From: Rhizobium pisi | GTDB lineage: Bacteria > Pseudomonadota > Alphaproteobacteria > Rhizobiales > Rhizobiaceae | Length of the DNA stretch: 64,000 nt | Assembly: GCF_003938655.1 (NCBI RefSeq) | Contig: NZ_RJJT01000012.1 | Location: 124,001-188,000, forward strand | Reading direction: 5' to 3' | Position numbers and translations under genes: made by a program | Part shown: in pieces, positions 1 through 8,345 of the stretch | How positions within the stretch are numbered: the stretch's first letter is position 1 | Layout of the letters: every line of letters starts with the position of its first letter | Notes under the pieces: model-generated | What the model saw: only the letters and a program-made list of their open reading frames with translations | Databases searched by the model: none | What the model was told of the DNA's origin: nothing

Positions 1-126
1 ATCTTCTCGATGCGATGGCGGCGAGAGGCGTTGTGTTTGAAGGGCATCGTCGGACAGACCAGTTATGAGACTGTAACAGCACCTAACCCGCTGCCATTAA
101 CGATCCCTGCACCAACGCCTAATTGA
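1..126 (+). CDS. Possible 3' end of a gene cut by the window edge
   Basis: Frame 1 is open from the first base to a TGA at 124-126, giving 41 residues. A strong hairpin terminator follows about 60 bases later, which fits the end of a transcription unit. The peptide ends in a proline-rich tail (PLPLTIPAPTPN). I do not recognise the family, and an open frame this short could be chance. Confidence 0.3.
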   Translation: MFSMRWRREALCLKGIVGQTSYETVTAPNPLPLTIPAPTPN

Positions 127-187
127 ATGAGAAAATGCAACGGATCCAGGTTTCATTGAGGGTCGTCGACACCGGGATGGCGCAAGA

Positions 188-241
188 GTTCCAATTGAGC
201 AGCAGCGGATACGCGCTGCGCCTCAGTTGGAACCTTTTTTC
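188..241 (+). terminator. Rho-independent terminator
   Basis: Arms 188-199 (GTTCCAATTGAG) and 222-233 (CTCAGTTGGAAC) pair with one G-T wobble, with extra partial pairing inside the loop. A run of six T follows at 235-240. It would end a rightward transcript coming from before the window and isolate the ABC operon that starts at 364. Confidence 0.75.
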
Positions 242-363
242 TCATCCTTGATCCGCCTGAAAGCTGGTTGAAAGCTTGGGCCAGCTATCTTCCCCAAATC
301 GCAGAGGAGCGCGTGGCCGTCGTGGCAACGTAAGTGCGATACGAAAACCCAGGAGGAGATCCA

Positions 364-1377
364 ATGCGTTCTACGCGCACGTTATTCAATTCAGCCGCAC
401 TGTCCGTCGTCATGCTCGCGTCGATGCTTGCAGCAAATTCTGCTCATGCAGCCGGCAAGATCACGCTGATGGTCGGCGGCTACGAAAAGCAGATCTATCT
501 GCCCGCAAAACTCGCTGAAGGCCTCGGCTATTTCAAGGATGAAGGCCTCGATGTCGAGCTTCTGAACGAACCGGCCGGCGTCGATGCCGAGAACCAGCTT
601 CTGGCCGGCGCGGTCCAGGGCGTTGTCGGCTTCTATGACCATTGCGTCGATCTGCAGGCGAAGGGGAAATTTGTCGAATCGGTCGTCCAGTTCAGCCAAG
701 CTCCAGGCGAAGTCGAACTCGTCTCGGCCAAGCATCCGGAAATCAAGTCGATCGCGGACTTCAAGGGTCATAGCGCTGGGGTCACCGGTCTTGGTTCCTC
801 GACCAACTTTCTGACCCAATACATGGCCAACAAGGCTGGTCTGAAGTCCGGCGACGTCACCTCCGTTCCGGTCGGCGCAGGCGCGACCTTTATCGCCGCC
901 ATGCAGCAGGATGCGATCCAGGTGGGCATGACGACAGAACCGACGATCTCCCGTCTGCTGAAGACCAAGGAAGCAACCGTCCTCGTCGACATGCGCACGA
1001 TGGAAGGCGCACGCCAGGCACTCGGCGGTACTTATCCCGCAGCCTCGCTCTACATGGAAACCTCATGGGTCGATGCCCACAAGGACGATACCCAGAAGCT
1101 TGCCAATGCTTTCGTGAAGACGTTGCGCTTCATCAATACGCATTCCGGCGCCGAAATCGCCGACAAGATGCCGAAGGAATATTATGTCGGCGACAAGGAA
1201 GGTTACGTCAAAGCGCTCGACGAAGGTAAGGCGATGTTTACCGCCGATGGCGTGATGCCGGAAGATGGTCCGAAGACCGTTCTCTCGGTTCTTTCTTCCT
1301 TCTCGAAAAATATGCAGGGCAAGCAGATCGATCTTTCGAAGACCTACACCACGGAATTCGTCAAAAAGGTCATGTAA
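364..1377 (+). CDS. ABC transporter substrate-binding protein, NMT1/THI5-like (NitT/TauT type)
   Basis: A 337-residue periplasmic solute-binding protein. The first ~25 residues form a Sec signal peptide ending in AHA-A. The mature part begins ITLMVGGYEKQIYLPAKLAEGLGYFKDEGL, the usual N-terminal lobe of NMT1/TauA-like proteins, shown here only as a family hallmark around residues 29-58. The ATG at 364 is chosen over an in-frame ATG-less extension because AGGAGGAG lies at 351-358. It is first in an operon with an ATPase and a permease. The family binds sulfonates, nitrate, pyrimidine precursors or aromatic acids, and the substrate cannot be told from sequence. Confidence 0.88.
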   Translation: MRSTRTLFNSAALSVVMLASMLAANSAHAAGKITLMVGGYEKQIYLPAKLAEGLGYFKDEGLDVELLNEPAGVDAENQLLAGAVQGVVGFYDHCVDLQAKGKFVESVVQFSQAPGEVELVSAKHPEIKSIADFKGHSAGVTGLGSSTNFLTQYMANKAGLKSGDVTSVPVGAGATFIAAMQQDAIQVGMTTEPTISRLLKTKEATVLVDMRTMEGARQALGGTYPAASLYMETSWVDAHKDDTQKLANAFVKTLRFINTHSGAEIADKMPKEYYVGDKEGYVKALDEGKAMFTADGVMPEDGPKTVLSVLSSFSKNMQGKQIDLSKTYTTEFVKKVM

Positions 1378-1471
1378 GCGGCTTTCAGATCCGCCTCCGG
1401 CACGTTCGCCGGCGGCGGACATGTCCTCGGCTTCGCGTGCGAGCCTAACCAGCGCGCGTCAGGAAAAACCA

Positions 1472-2290
1472 ATGTCAGACATCAGCATTCGCAAGCCGGC
1501 AATCGAGCTTCTCAATGTCAGCAGGCGCTTTGTTTCTCCGACAGGCAAGTCGCTGACGGCATTGCGCGATTTCACCATGTCCGTGGAAGAAGGCGAGTTC
1601 GTCGCTGTCGTTGGCCCGACCGGCTGCGGCAAATCCACCACGCTTAACCTGGTAACGGGTCTTGCGCGGCCGAGCGCCGGCGAGGTCAGGCTGATGGGCG
1701 GACCCGTCGACGGTATCGATCCGCGCGTCGGCTTCGTCTTCCAGACGGACGCGCTCTTTCCCTGGAGCAATGTCATCGACAACGTTATGGCCGGCCCCCT
1801 GTTTCGCGGCAAGGGGAGGAAGGAAGCAGAAGATAGCGCCAAACGTTGGCTTCAGCGCGTCGGCCTTTCAAAGTTTCTGCATCACTATCCGCATCAGCTT
1901 TCGGGCGGTATGCGCAAGCGCGTATCGCTGGCCCAGACCTTCATCAACGAGCCGGAAATCCTGCTGATGGATGAACCCTTCTCGGCGCTCGACGTGCAGA
2001 CCCGCACCGTCATGCACGAGGAATTGCTGAGACTATGGGCGGAACGGAAGGCTTCGGTCGTTTTCGTGACCCATGATCTGGAGGAAGCCGTCGCGCTTGC
2101 CGACAAGGTCTATGTGCTCACAGCCGGCCCAGCCACGGTCAAGTCCGTCTACACGATCGATCTTCCACGCCCGCGTATCGTGTCGGAAATTCGCTACGAG
2201 CAGCGCTTCATCGACTATTGCAAGAAGATCTGGGAGGATCTCCGCCAGGAGGTCGAGGCCAGCTATCGCCGTTCCAGCGAAGCTGCGTAA
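1472..2290 (+). CDS. ABC transporter ATP-binding protein (NitT/TauT type)
   Basis: A 272-residue nucleotide-binding subunit on the cytoplasmic face that powers import. Walker A is GPTGCGKST, the Q-loop lies in FVFQTDALFPW, the signature is LSGGMRKRV, Walker B is ILLMDEP and the H-loop is VFVTHD. The start MSDISIRKP at 1472 was chosen because the upstream extension to 1265 overlaps the preceding gene and looks non-coding. The gene lies 94 bases after the binding protein and 10 bases before the permease. LSGGM with KR, rather than LSGGQ, is common in this subfamily. Confidence 0.92.
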   Translation: MSDISIRKPAIELLNVSRRFVSPTGKSLTALRDFTMSVEEGEFVAVVGPTGCGKSTTLNLVTGLARPSAGEVRLMGGPVDGIDPRVGFVFQTDALFPWSNVIDNVMAGPLFRGKGRKEAEDSAKRWLQRVGLSKFLHHYPHQLSGGMRKRVSLAQTFINEPEILLMDEPFSALDVQTRTVMHEELLRLWAERKASVVFVTHDLEEAVALADKVYVLTAGPATVKSVYTIDLPRPRIVSEIRYEQRFIDYCKKIWEDLRQEVEASYRRSSEAA

Positions 2291-2300
2291 GGAGACAAGC

Positions 2301-3182
2301 ATGGCAAACATCATCGCAGACAACGTGCCGGCCGTCGTATTTCGCCCCGGCACATCGGATTCCGAAATCGAGGCCGCAGCGCTCCGCGCGATCAAGAGAC
2401 GTAAGCAGCAGGTTCTGTCGCTGCAGATCGGGATCTTCGTCGCGGTTGTGGCACTCTGGCAGCTGTCATCCAACCTGCTGTGGATCGACCCGTTTTTCTA
2501 CTCCAGCCCGAGCGACATTATCTTTCGTCTCTACGATTGGGCGGTCAACGGGACCAGTGAAGGTTCACTTTGGTACAACCTCTGGGTGACGATGGAAGAG
2601 GCTCTGATTGGCTTTTTCTGCGGCTCCATCACCGGCGTCATCGTCGGTGTAAGCCTCGGTCGCAACCGTTTTCTGTCGGATGTTCTGTCGGTCTATATCA
2701 AGGCGATCAATTCCATTCCGCGTGTGGTTCTGGCACCGATCTTCATCATGATCCTCGGCCTTGGCCTGCCATCGAAAGTGGCGCTTGCCTTCATCATGGT
2801 ATTCTTTGTCGTGTTCGCCAATGCGTTCCAGGGGGTTCGTGAAGCCGACCGCAACATGATCGCCAATGCGAGGATCCTCGGTGCTTCTGATTGGCAGGTC
2901 ACGCGGGCCGTGATCGTTCCTTCGGCCATGAGTTGGATTTTTGCGAGCCTTCACGTCTCCTTCGGCTTTGCTATCATCGGCGCTATCGTTGGAGAGTTCG
3001 TCGGCGCCCGCTTCGGCATCGGCCAGCTGATTTCAATCGCCAAGGGCACCTTCGACGCTGCAGGCATGTATGCCGCGATCGTCCTTGTGATGATCGTAAC
3101 GCTGATCGCGGAATTCATCATGACGCAGATCGAAAACCGCTTGGCGAAGTGGCGCCCGCAGCAGAGCCTCGACATTCAATGA
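2301..3182 (+). CDS. ABC transporter permease (NitT/TauT, SsuC-like)
   Basis: A 293-residue inner-membrane permease with about six hydrophobic helices. The first lies near residues 35-55 (LQIGIFVAVVALWQLSS). The cytoplasmic coupling loop carries the EAA-type motif (NAFQGVREADRNMIANARILGAS). AAGGAG at 2289-2294 precedes the ATG at 2301, so the longer upstream reading is rejected. It completes the importer with the two preceding genes, and a terminator follows 23 bases after the stop. Confidence 0.9.
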   Translation: MANIIADNVPAVVFRPGTSDSEIEAAALRAIKRRKQQVLSLQIGIFVAVVALWQLSSNLLWIDPFFYSSPSDIIFRLYDWAVNGTSEGSLWYNLWVTMEEALIGFFCGSITGVIVGVSLGRNRFLSDVLSVYIKAINSIPRVVLAPIFIMILGLGLPSKVALAFIMVFFVVFANAFQGVREADRNMIANARILGASDWQVTRAVIVPSAMSWIFASLHVSFGFAIIGAIVGEFVGARFGIGQLISIAKGTFDAAGMYAAIVLVMIVTLIAEFIMTQIENRLAKWRPQQSLDIQ

Positions 3183-3204
3183 TCCGCCATGGACGGCACC
3201 ATAG

Positions 3205-3236
3205 AACACCGGCGCTCTCCGGCGCCGGTGTTTTTA
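3205..3236 (+). terminator. Rho-independent terminator of the ABC operon
   Basis: A perfect 11-base stem, AACACCGGCGC (3205-3215) pairing with 3222-3232, has a six-base loop and is followed by T at 3231-3235. Because A residues flank the left arm only weakly, the main direction is rightward. It sits just beyond the stop of the kinase relic read leftward. Confidence 0.85.
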
Positions 3237-3545
3237 TATTGGCAGGATAAGTTCGATCAGTGTGTGACGGTCGGAATTCTGACCGTCAGCAGTGGCCTTC
3301 CGGCGATCTGCGCTGCTCCGCGCTTCATCGACGGTGACATCATCGGCAGTGACCCGCGCCGAAGCCATCAATGTCTGGTCGAAGATAAGGTTGGCGGTCG
3401 TATTGGCTGTGAGGAAACTGCGGTAGAGATTGATGCAGATCGCGCCGATGAGGGTCAGAAAGATCCATGCCTACAGCTGGATGCGCAGACTTGCGCCGAG
3501 CAGCCGGATGGCTTGCAAGGCGCCTTTCCGAGACTTTTGACCTTT
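3234..3545 (-). pseudogene. Relic of a sensor histidine kinase (TctE-like N-terminus)
   Basis: Read leftward after the response-regulator relic, one frame gives a conserved-looking N-terminus: GALQAIRLLGASLRIQL, a TAG stop at about 3470, then AWIFLTLIGAICINLYRSF (a membrane helix), then a periplasmic start (TANLIFDQTLMASARV). This is how TctE-type kinases begin. The TAG sits where a tryptophan would fit (TGG to TAG). The frame then ends at 3234-3236 without HAMP, HisKA or ATPase domains, so the gene is both stopped and truncated. Confidence 0.65.
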
Positions 3546-4213
3546 TCACCCAGCATGGCGCAACATGTAGCCAAGGCCGCGGAGAGTTGCAATCTGGGCC
3601 GAGCTGCCCTCGAGCTTCTTGCGCACCCGATGGACGTAGATTTCGATCGCGCTTGCGTCCGCTGCGTCGTCGAAGCCGAAGACGCTTTCCGACAATATTG
3701 CCTTGCGACCGTCGTACCGACCTTTAGGGCAAGGTGTTCGAGGACCGCATGTTCTCGCGGCGTTAGAACCAGCGTCTCGCCCGCCAGGGTGAACTGGCGC
3801 GTGCCGCCGTCGAAAATTAGATCTCCGATGGCTATCTCGGGCGCTGCCCGGTCATGGCCGCGCCGGACAAGCGCACGGATGCGGGCTTCCAGCTCCGCTA
3901 TTTCGAAAGGTTTGGCAAGATAATCGTCCGCGCCGCCATCCAGTCCGGCGACCCTGCCATCGAGGCTGGCATTGGCCGTGAGGATGATAACCGGGACGTT
4001 GTTGCCGGCTTGTCGGAGCCCCTTGAGCAGCGTCATTCCGTCAATTTTCGGAAGCGACAGATCGAGAATGACGACGGCATACACCGCTACGTTCAGGAGA
4101 TGTCCCGCGTCTTCGCCGTCGTGTGCGATATCGACCGCATAATTCGCCTGCTTGAGCGCCTTGCCAAGCCACGCTGCTAACTCATGATTGTCTTCGACAA
4201 GCAGGACTTTCAT
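3546..4213 (-). pseudogene. Frameshifted OmpR-family response regulator (TctD-like)
   Basis: The receiver domain is intact: MKVLLVEDNHELA, the phospho-acceptor aspartate in VVILDLSLPKIDG, the threonine in IILTA and the lysine in AKPFE. The OmpR-type winged helix begins (FTLAGETLVLTPREHAVLEHL). Near 3690-3700, after KVGTTVAR, the open frame becomes nonsense. Moving one base restores AILSESVFGFDDAADASAIE...YVHRVRKKLEG...GLGYMLRHAG and a TGA at 3546-3548. The DNA-binding wing is therefore lost from the translated product. With the downstream kinase relic this is a dead two-component system. Confidence 0.75.
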
Positions 4214-4357
4214 AGGAGGACACTACTACAAATCATCCGGAAATGTCGCGACGTTAGAGGTGCTACTCCTAGCATAGCGCAACTAAGAAAAGACGGCACT
4301 ATCGATGACTTCTCGGACAAGGGAATTCATAGAGTCCTTCAAAAATTCATAAGGCCA

Positions 4358-4579
4358 TCACCTGTGCATGAATTTCCGCCTCGCAGCTCGCGCGACGCTC
4401 TCGGCCAAGATCAGCAGGCATCCGACGATCGGTATGCCGGCGCCGATTGAACCGCCGAGTAGCCCCCATTTCACCGAAAAGCCGACGGCGATGATCAGGG
4501 CTAGAGCCAAAAGGGCAAGTGCGCCGTCGTCTATGAACATGCCGACGAGTTCGTTGGTTGCGATTTTGAGAATGTTCAT
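4358..4579 (-). CDS. Small membrane protein, unknown function
   Basis: A 73-residue protein with two hydrophobic stretches, about residues 19-35 (GALALLALALIIAVGFS) and 37-60 (GLLGGSIGAGIPIVGCLLILAE), and a basic C-terminus (ARRKFMHR). A GGAG sequence lies about 8 bases before the ATG at 4579. The ATG overlaps the TGA of the upstream PAP2 relic by four bases (ATGA), so the two were probably translationally coupled. No family is recognised. Confidence 0.55.
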   Translation of the reverse strand: MNILKIATNELVGMFIDDGALALLALALIIAVGFSVKWGLLGGSIGAGIPIVGCLLILAESVARAARRKFMHR

Positions 4580-4830
4580 TGGGCAGGCTCCATGTGCGCG
4601 TTGTAGTGCCGGCGAAGCATATGGCCGCTCAGGAAGGAATATGCACTCCAGCCGGAATAGAGCAGCCCATCGGGTCTTGCTCTGTGAAGAGTCACCTTGA
4701 TGATGGTGTTGAGAGCCGACGCCCCTGCGACAGCAACCAGCCAGAAAACAGCCGTGCGCCACGCACGTTTCCACAGGAGCCATAGCAACACGATAGCCGT
4801 GACCGCCATCACACAATGTCCGCATTGCGA
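4576..4830 (-). pseudogene. Relic of a PAP2-superfamily phosphatase
   Basis: The leftward frame reads VTAIVLLWLLWKRAW..., a membrane helix, then VTLHRARPDG and YSFLSGH. These match the PAP2 motif pair K-x6-RP and PSGH, with proline replaced by leucine. Directly after SGH the frame jumps to a short tail (LRRHYNAHMEPAQ) and stops. The third motif (SR-x5-H-x3-D) is missing. Upstream, the same frame is broken by a TGA near 4845. The likely history is an internal deletion plus a nonsense mutation; homologues would be lipid- or LPS-phosphate phosphatases. Confidence 0.6.
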
Positions 4831-5007
4831 GATGAATCAGGGCTCCTTGACCGGAATGAGGAAATGCAGCGCGCGGTGGCGTAAGAGCGAGAAGGCTCGG
4901 AGGTTTGCGCCACACTGTATCCATTTCATACGGATTGGTGAAGTTACTGTCACACGAGCGGAATATCGGGGTGCTAGCGTCGGCATCGCTGTTCAAAAGG
5001 AGTTACC

Positions 5008-5709
5008 ATGCGCAATCTAGCCCTGTCGCTCGCCCTCGTCATCGGCCTTGCTTCTTCCGTTTTAGCGGAAGATGCCAAGCCATTTTCCGATGCCAAGGAA
5101 ATCGACCTCGTTTCGCTGTTGCCGACACCGCCCGCCAATAATTCGCCGCAGATGCAGGCCGAACTCGCTGAAATACTAACGATCCAGGTTACCCGCACAC
5201 CTGAGATGGCCACACGTGCCGTCGCCGATGCGGATGAAGATGTCTGGCGCTTCGCCGATGTGATCGATAATCCCAAGTTCACCAAGGAAAACCTGCCGAA
5301 GTTCGCCGCCTTCTTCGACCGCGTCGTCGCCACAGAAGGCGCTGTAGTCGATCCGGCCAAAGATTTCTGGAAGCGTCCGCGGCCTCACCTCTACAGCGAC
5401 CTGGTCAAGCCGATTGTTCCCCTCTCGAAGTCGGGTGCTTATCCGTCGGGTCACACCACCGTCGGCACGCTGATGGGCATCGTCCTTTCCAACATGGTGC
5501 CGGAGAAAAGGACCGAGCTGATGGCACGCGCGTGGGAATATGGTCATAACCGTATTGTCGGCGGCATTCACTATGCTTCGGACGTCGAGGCTGGCCGCAT
5601 CGCCGGCACCGTCATTGCCGAAACGATCCGCACCCATGACGACTACAAAGCTGAATTTGAAGCCGCCAAGGAGGAACTTCGATCCGTCCTTGGTCTGTCC
5701 CACGTCTGA
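5008..5709 (+). CDS. Secreted class A-type acid phosphatase (PAP2 superfamily)
   Basis: A 233-residue protein with a signal peptide cleaved after about residue 20 (SSVLA-ED). All three PAP2 motifs are present: K-x6-RP in KDFWKRPRP, PSGHTT, and R-x5-H-x3-D in NRIVGGIHYASD, where asparagine replaces the usual serine before arginine. It resembles bacterial non-specific acid phosphatases (PhoN/PhoC) that hydrolyse phosphomonoesters in the periplasm. AAGGAG precedes the ATG by 6 bases. It is intact, in contrast to the PAP2 relic transcribed away from it. A hairpin follows the stop. Confidence 0.88.
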   Translation: MRNLALSLALVIGLASSVLAEDAKPFSDAKEIDLVSLLPTPPANNSPQMQAELAEILTIQVTRTPEMATRAVADADEDVWRFADVIDNPKFTKENLPKFAAFFDRVVATEGAVVDPAKDFWKRPRPHLYSDLVKPIVPLSKSGAYPSGHTTVGTLMGIVLSNMVPEKRTELMARAWEYGHNRIVGGIHYASDVEAGRIAGTVIAETIRTHDDYKAEFEAAKEELRSVLGLSHV

Positions 5710-5732
5710 GCCGATTGACCAAACATCCATTT

Positions 5733-5760
5733 GAACCGCCGGCGAGAAATCCGGCGGTTC
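5733..5760 (+). terminator. Hairpin terminator after the acid phosphatase
   Basis: A perfect 10-base stem, GAACCGCCGG (5733-5742) with 5751-5760, and an eight-base loop, 23 bases after the stop. The T-tract is weak (TTCTATGC), so efficiency is uncertain. Confidence 0.6.
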
Positions 5761-6230
5761 TATGCTTTCAGGCATGGTCGCCCTTGGATGACCTCGCGTT
5801 AGAGTTTACTGCCTTCAATTAACGTTTCCGGCAATTTATGCCGAACGGCAGCTAGACCCCGCGGAGGTTACCTTTGGTGGCTTCAGCGCAGTCGTCGTTG
5901 AGTACATAACGACTTGATACATTTCAGTCGCTGCCGACCATTGTCGCCATCCCTCGCCTTGAAGAGATCTGAACCAACGCCCGCTTTGACGCCGAAGGTC
6001 GGCCTTGAAGCGGCCGCGGCGGTTGCGTCATATCCGTGGGTGGTGGGCCCGGGGGATCTTGAAGATCCGTTTGCTCAGCCGGATGCATTCCCGCCAGCCC
6101 GGCGTGTATCCATCGGGGGTGAGACATATTGTTATGACAGCGACTTTGCCCTCAGGATGGGATTGACGCGTCTTCAACGCATGAGTGTTTGGAACCGTCA
6201 TAACGAGCGCCAGTCAGGCCTGACGATCTC
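5761..6230. other. Gene-poor left edge of the defence block
   Basis: No intact gene is supported. A rightward frame starting at 5914 contains a stretch with coding character, about 6055-6215 (DLEDPFAQPD...RRVSIGGETYCYDSDFALRMGLTRLQRMSVWN). It then runs antisense into the PtuB-like gene. It may be a truncated gene cut by arrival of the neighbouring cassette, but I do not recognise the family. Confidence 0.3.
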
Positions 6231-6899
6231 TCATGGTACGGGTTGTCCGAAGAGCTTGGCCAATTGCAGGACCAAGGCGGCCGCCCGACTAAGTTGGTCC
6301 GTCGTCTTCAGACCTTGTCCTTCGTCAAAGCTGTTGAGAGACAGCTGCTCCAGTTTGAAAAACTCTTTGGTGTACTGGCCCTTTTCGCTGTCTGTCGGAT
6401 TGAAAAATACAACGAGCTTCTTTTCATCCATCCCAGCGTCGAAACGCGTCAGATGGTCTCCCCATCGGTCATAGTTCGGATGGATGAACCGGTAGTTTTC
6501 GCTGGTCTGAAATGCGACTTGGTCAACCTTGCTCACTACGAATCCATCCGCGGCACCTTTGAACTGCATGTTACATCGCTTGCACGCCACGCCGAGATTC
6601 CAGATAGCGTAGCTAAATGCCTTGAACTGCGCCTTGCTCTTTGGCAGAACATGTTCTCGGTCGGTCATGAAGGGCCCGGCTGCCTTCAGACCCGTTTTGC
6701 AATAGCAACACGTGTGATTATGCCGTTGAAGGTGGAATGCGAGGATCTTGTCCTTCGCACTCTTCAGCGAAGCCTTTTTGACCGGACAAGCGGGTTTCCA
6801 GTCCCATGGTTTGCTGGCCTTGAGTGCTTCCGTGACGACCGTTGTTTCATCATCATTTAGAGCAAATGTGGTTAGCTCGGGCAGATAGGGGTCAGGCAT
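6231..6899 (-). CDS. ptuB: PtuB-like HNH endonuclease of a Septu-type defence system
   Basis: A 222-residue HNH nuclease. Zinc-binding cysteines lie in CCYC (residues 64-67) and CKRC (106-109), framing the nuclease motif DREHVLPKSK (80-89) and a downstream W-N-L and N pattern (YAIWNLGVACKRCN). This is the treble-clef HNH layout of PtuB and related TIGR02646-like proteins. The start at 6899 was chosen because its ATG overlaps the end of the upstream ATPase gene by eight bases, as expected for coupled translation; a longer start at 6935 is possible. In Septu the ATPase restrains or activates the nuclease, which degrades DNA on phage infection. Confidence 0.75.
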   Translation of the reverse strand: MPDPYLPELTTFALNDDETTVVTEALKASKPWDWKPACPVKKASLKSAKDKILAFHLQRHNHTCCYCKTGLKAAGPFMTDREHVLPKSKAQFKAFSYAIWNLGVACKRCNMQFKGAADGFVVSKVDQVAFQTSENYRFIHPNYDRWGDHLTRFDAGMDEKKLVVFFNPTDSEKGQYTKEFFKLEQLSLNSFDEGQGLKTTDQLSRAAALVLQLAKLFGQPVP

Positions 6900-8040
6900 T
6901 CTCCGCCCCATCAACGCGGCCGGTGATCTTCTCAATCAACTCACCAACGGCATTCAAAAATCCCTGTTGCTGGTCATCGAAGCTTTCAGCACGCATGGTC
7001 TGCACGATGTTCAGCGCCGTGTGCCTGCTCACCTGGCCGCTCTCGACTTTCGAAACCAACTCCATCAATTCTGTGCTCACGAAGTGGTTTGCCGGTGTAA
7101 TGACCTCAAATGCGCGCCAGAGCACCTCCTCGATACTGGAGCCTCCCTCTGACGCTACCGAAAGGCTGAGCGGCTGAGGAAGTGCATTCCTCATCTGAAA
7201 CACCGAAACGATGTTCTTAAAAGCCGCTAGAGCACCGGTGACGATCAACGGTGCATGCGTCGCGACGACGATGGAGGCGTTTCGATATTCCAGTGCCGTC
7301 AGAACACGTGAAATATAGTCTCGCTGCCAGACTGGATGTAGGCTGTTTTCTGGCTCATCGATCAGGACGAGGGGCTTCGGACGGTTACTGGTAATCAGGA
7401 ACACCAACGACGAGATGAGAGCGAGCTCGCCCGAGCTTGCGTTCTTCAGCTCGATGATTTCACCATCTTTATCTAAGAACACGTCGGTCGGCTTTGATAT
7501 CATGCGGGTCCGAACAAGTTTTTCCTCGTTGCGCAACACGGCTGTAAATTCCCGGCCGAGCGAGAAATCTAGATGCGATCCGAATTGGTCGATCCAGATT
7601 ATCTCTCGGCTTGGATACCGTTCGAGGAAGGCCAGAGCGATTTGAAGTTCCGCGGAGTCCGCTGGCAAATCCTCCTCCTGGCCAAGGGGCCTTAGCCACC
7701 GAGGATGGACGCGGAATCCGAAACGCGGTGCATAGCCGCAATATTCGAGGATCGAGCCAATCTGGTAGAATAGCGAGCTGCCGTCATCGATCGTCCTCGC
7801 AACCGAAGTCTTGATAATCGATTTCGGTGACTGTCCTCCTCTTCCCGCTGACAGCCGATCAATACCACGCATTCCCGCAAACCGGTCATGAGTGGTATTT
7901 GATACGACAACGACGTCGCGATACTGCCGCGCTTCGGTCGCTATTGATTTGAGGAGATTGCTCTTTCCAGAGCCGTTAGGCCCAACCAAAATGGCAACTC
8001 GCTCCTCGCCATGCGAAAGCCCAAGTTTCTCAAGATCCAA
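6892..8040 (-). CDS. ptuA: PtuA-like AAA/ABC ATPase of a Septu-type defence system
   Basis: A 382-residue ABC/SMC-like ATPase. Walker A GPNGSGKS is at residues 20-27, the signature SSGE at 202-205, Walker B LVLIDEPENSLHP at 224-236 and the H-loop histidine in VVATHAP near 261. The pairing with an HNH gene defines Septu. The start is a TTG at 8040: AAGGGAG lies 6 bases upstream, and an in-frame TGA about 30 bases further up excludes an earlier start. The segment before Walker A is short for this family, so mild N-terminal truncation is possible. No reverse transcriptase lies nearby, so it is not a retron-type PtuAB. Confidence 0.75.
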   Translation of the reverse strand: MDLEKLGLSHGEERVAILVGPNGSGKSNLLKSIATEARQYRDVVVVSNTTHDRFAGMRGIDRLSAGRGGQSPKSIIKTSVARTIDDGSSLFYQIGSILEYCGYAPRFGFRVHPRWLRPLGQEEDLPADSAELQIALAFLERYPSREIIWIDQFGSHLDFSLGREFTAVLRNEEKLVRTRMISKPTDVFLDKDGEIIELKNASSGELALISSLVFLITSNRPKPLVLIDEPENSLHPVWQRDYISRVLTALEYRNASIVVATHAPLIVTGALAAFKNIVSVFQMRNALPQPLSLSVASEGGSSIEEVLWRAFEVITPANHFVSTELMELVSKVESGQVSRHTALNIVQTMRAESFDDQQQGFLNAVGELIEKITGRVDGAENA

Positions 8041-8345
8041 AGCAGTCTCCCTTGCTGCAATGAGTCATGGATTACTGCTCCTCGTAGAACAAGTGCAATA
8101 TCAACGCGATTGAAAGGATCCGAACCATCGACCCGCGGAGCCCTAAATGCGAGAGGCCGCACCGACCCATAGGCTCACTATAGTTCTGGATGGAAGTAGG
8201 CCATTGCTACACAATCGCTTGCCGCAATTTTTCCGTTGGATCCGAAGATTGAAAATAAGAACAAAGAGTAGACAGAAATTCATCTGTATAGGATAGGTAA
8301 GCGGCAAGAGAGCGAACCCATGCGTGCACGATTCGGGAGCTAGCC

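Noticed and set aside
241..363. Thiamine riboswitch before the NMT1-like operon
   Set aside because: The conserved CUGAGA core and paired helices were not found in the leader.
3189..3923. Rightward 244-codon frame after the ABC operon
   Set aside because: It is antisense to the response-regulator and kinase relics, whose leftward frames show clear family motifs.
6892..8345. Retron or other reverse transcriptase linked to PtuAB
   Set aside because: No reverse-transcriptase motif or non-coding RNA-like hairpin was seen upstream; the gap to the methyltransferase is only about 300 bases.
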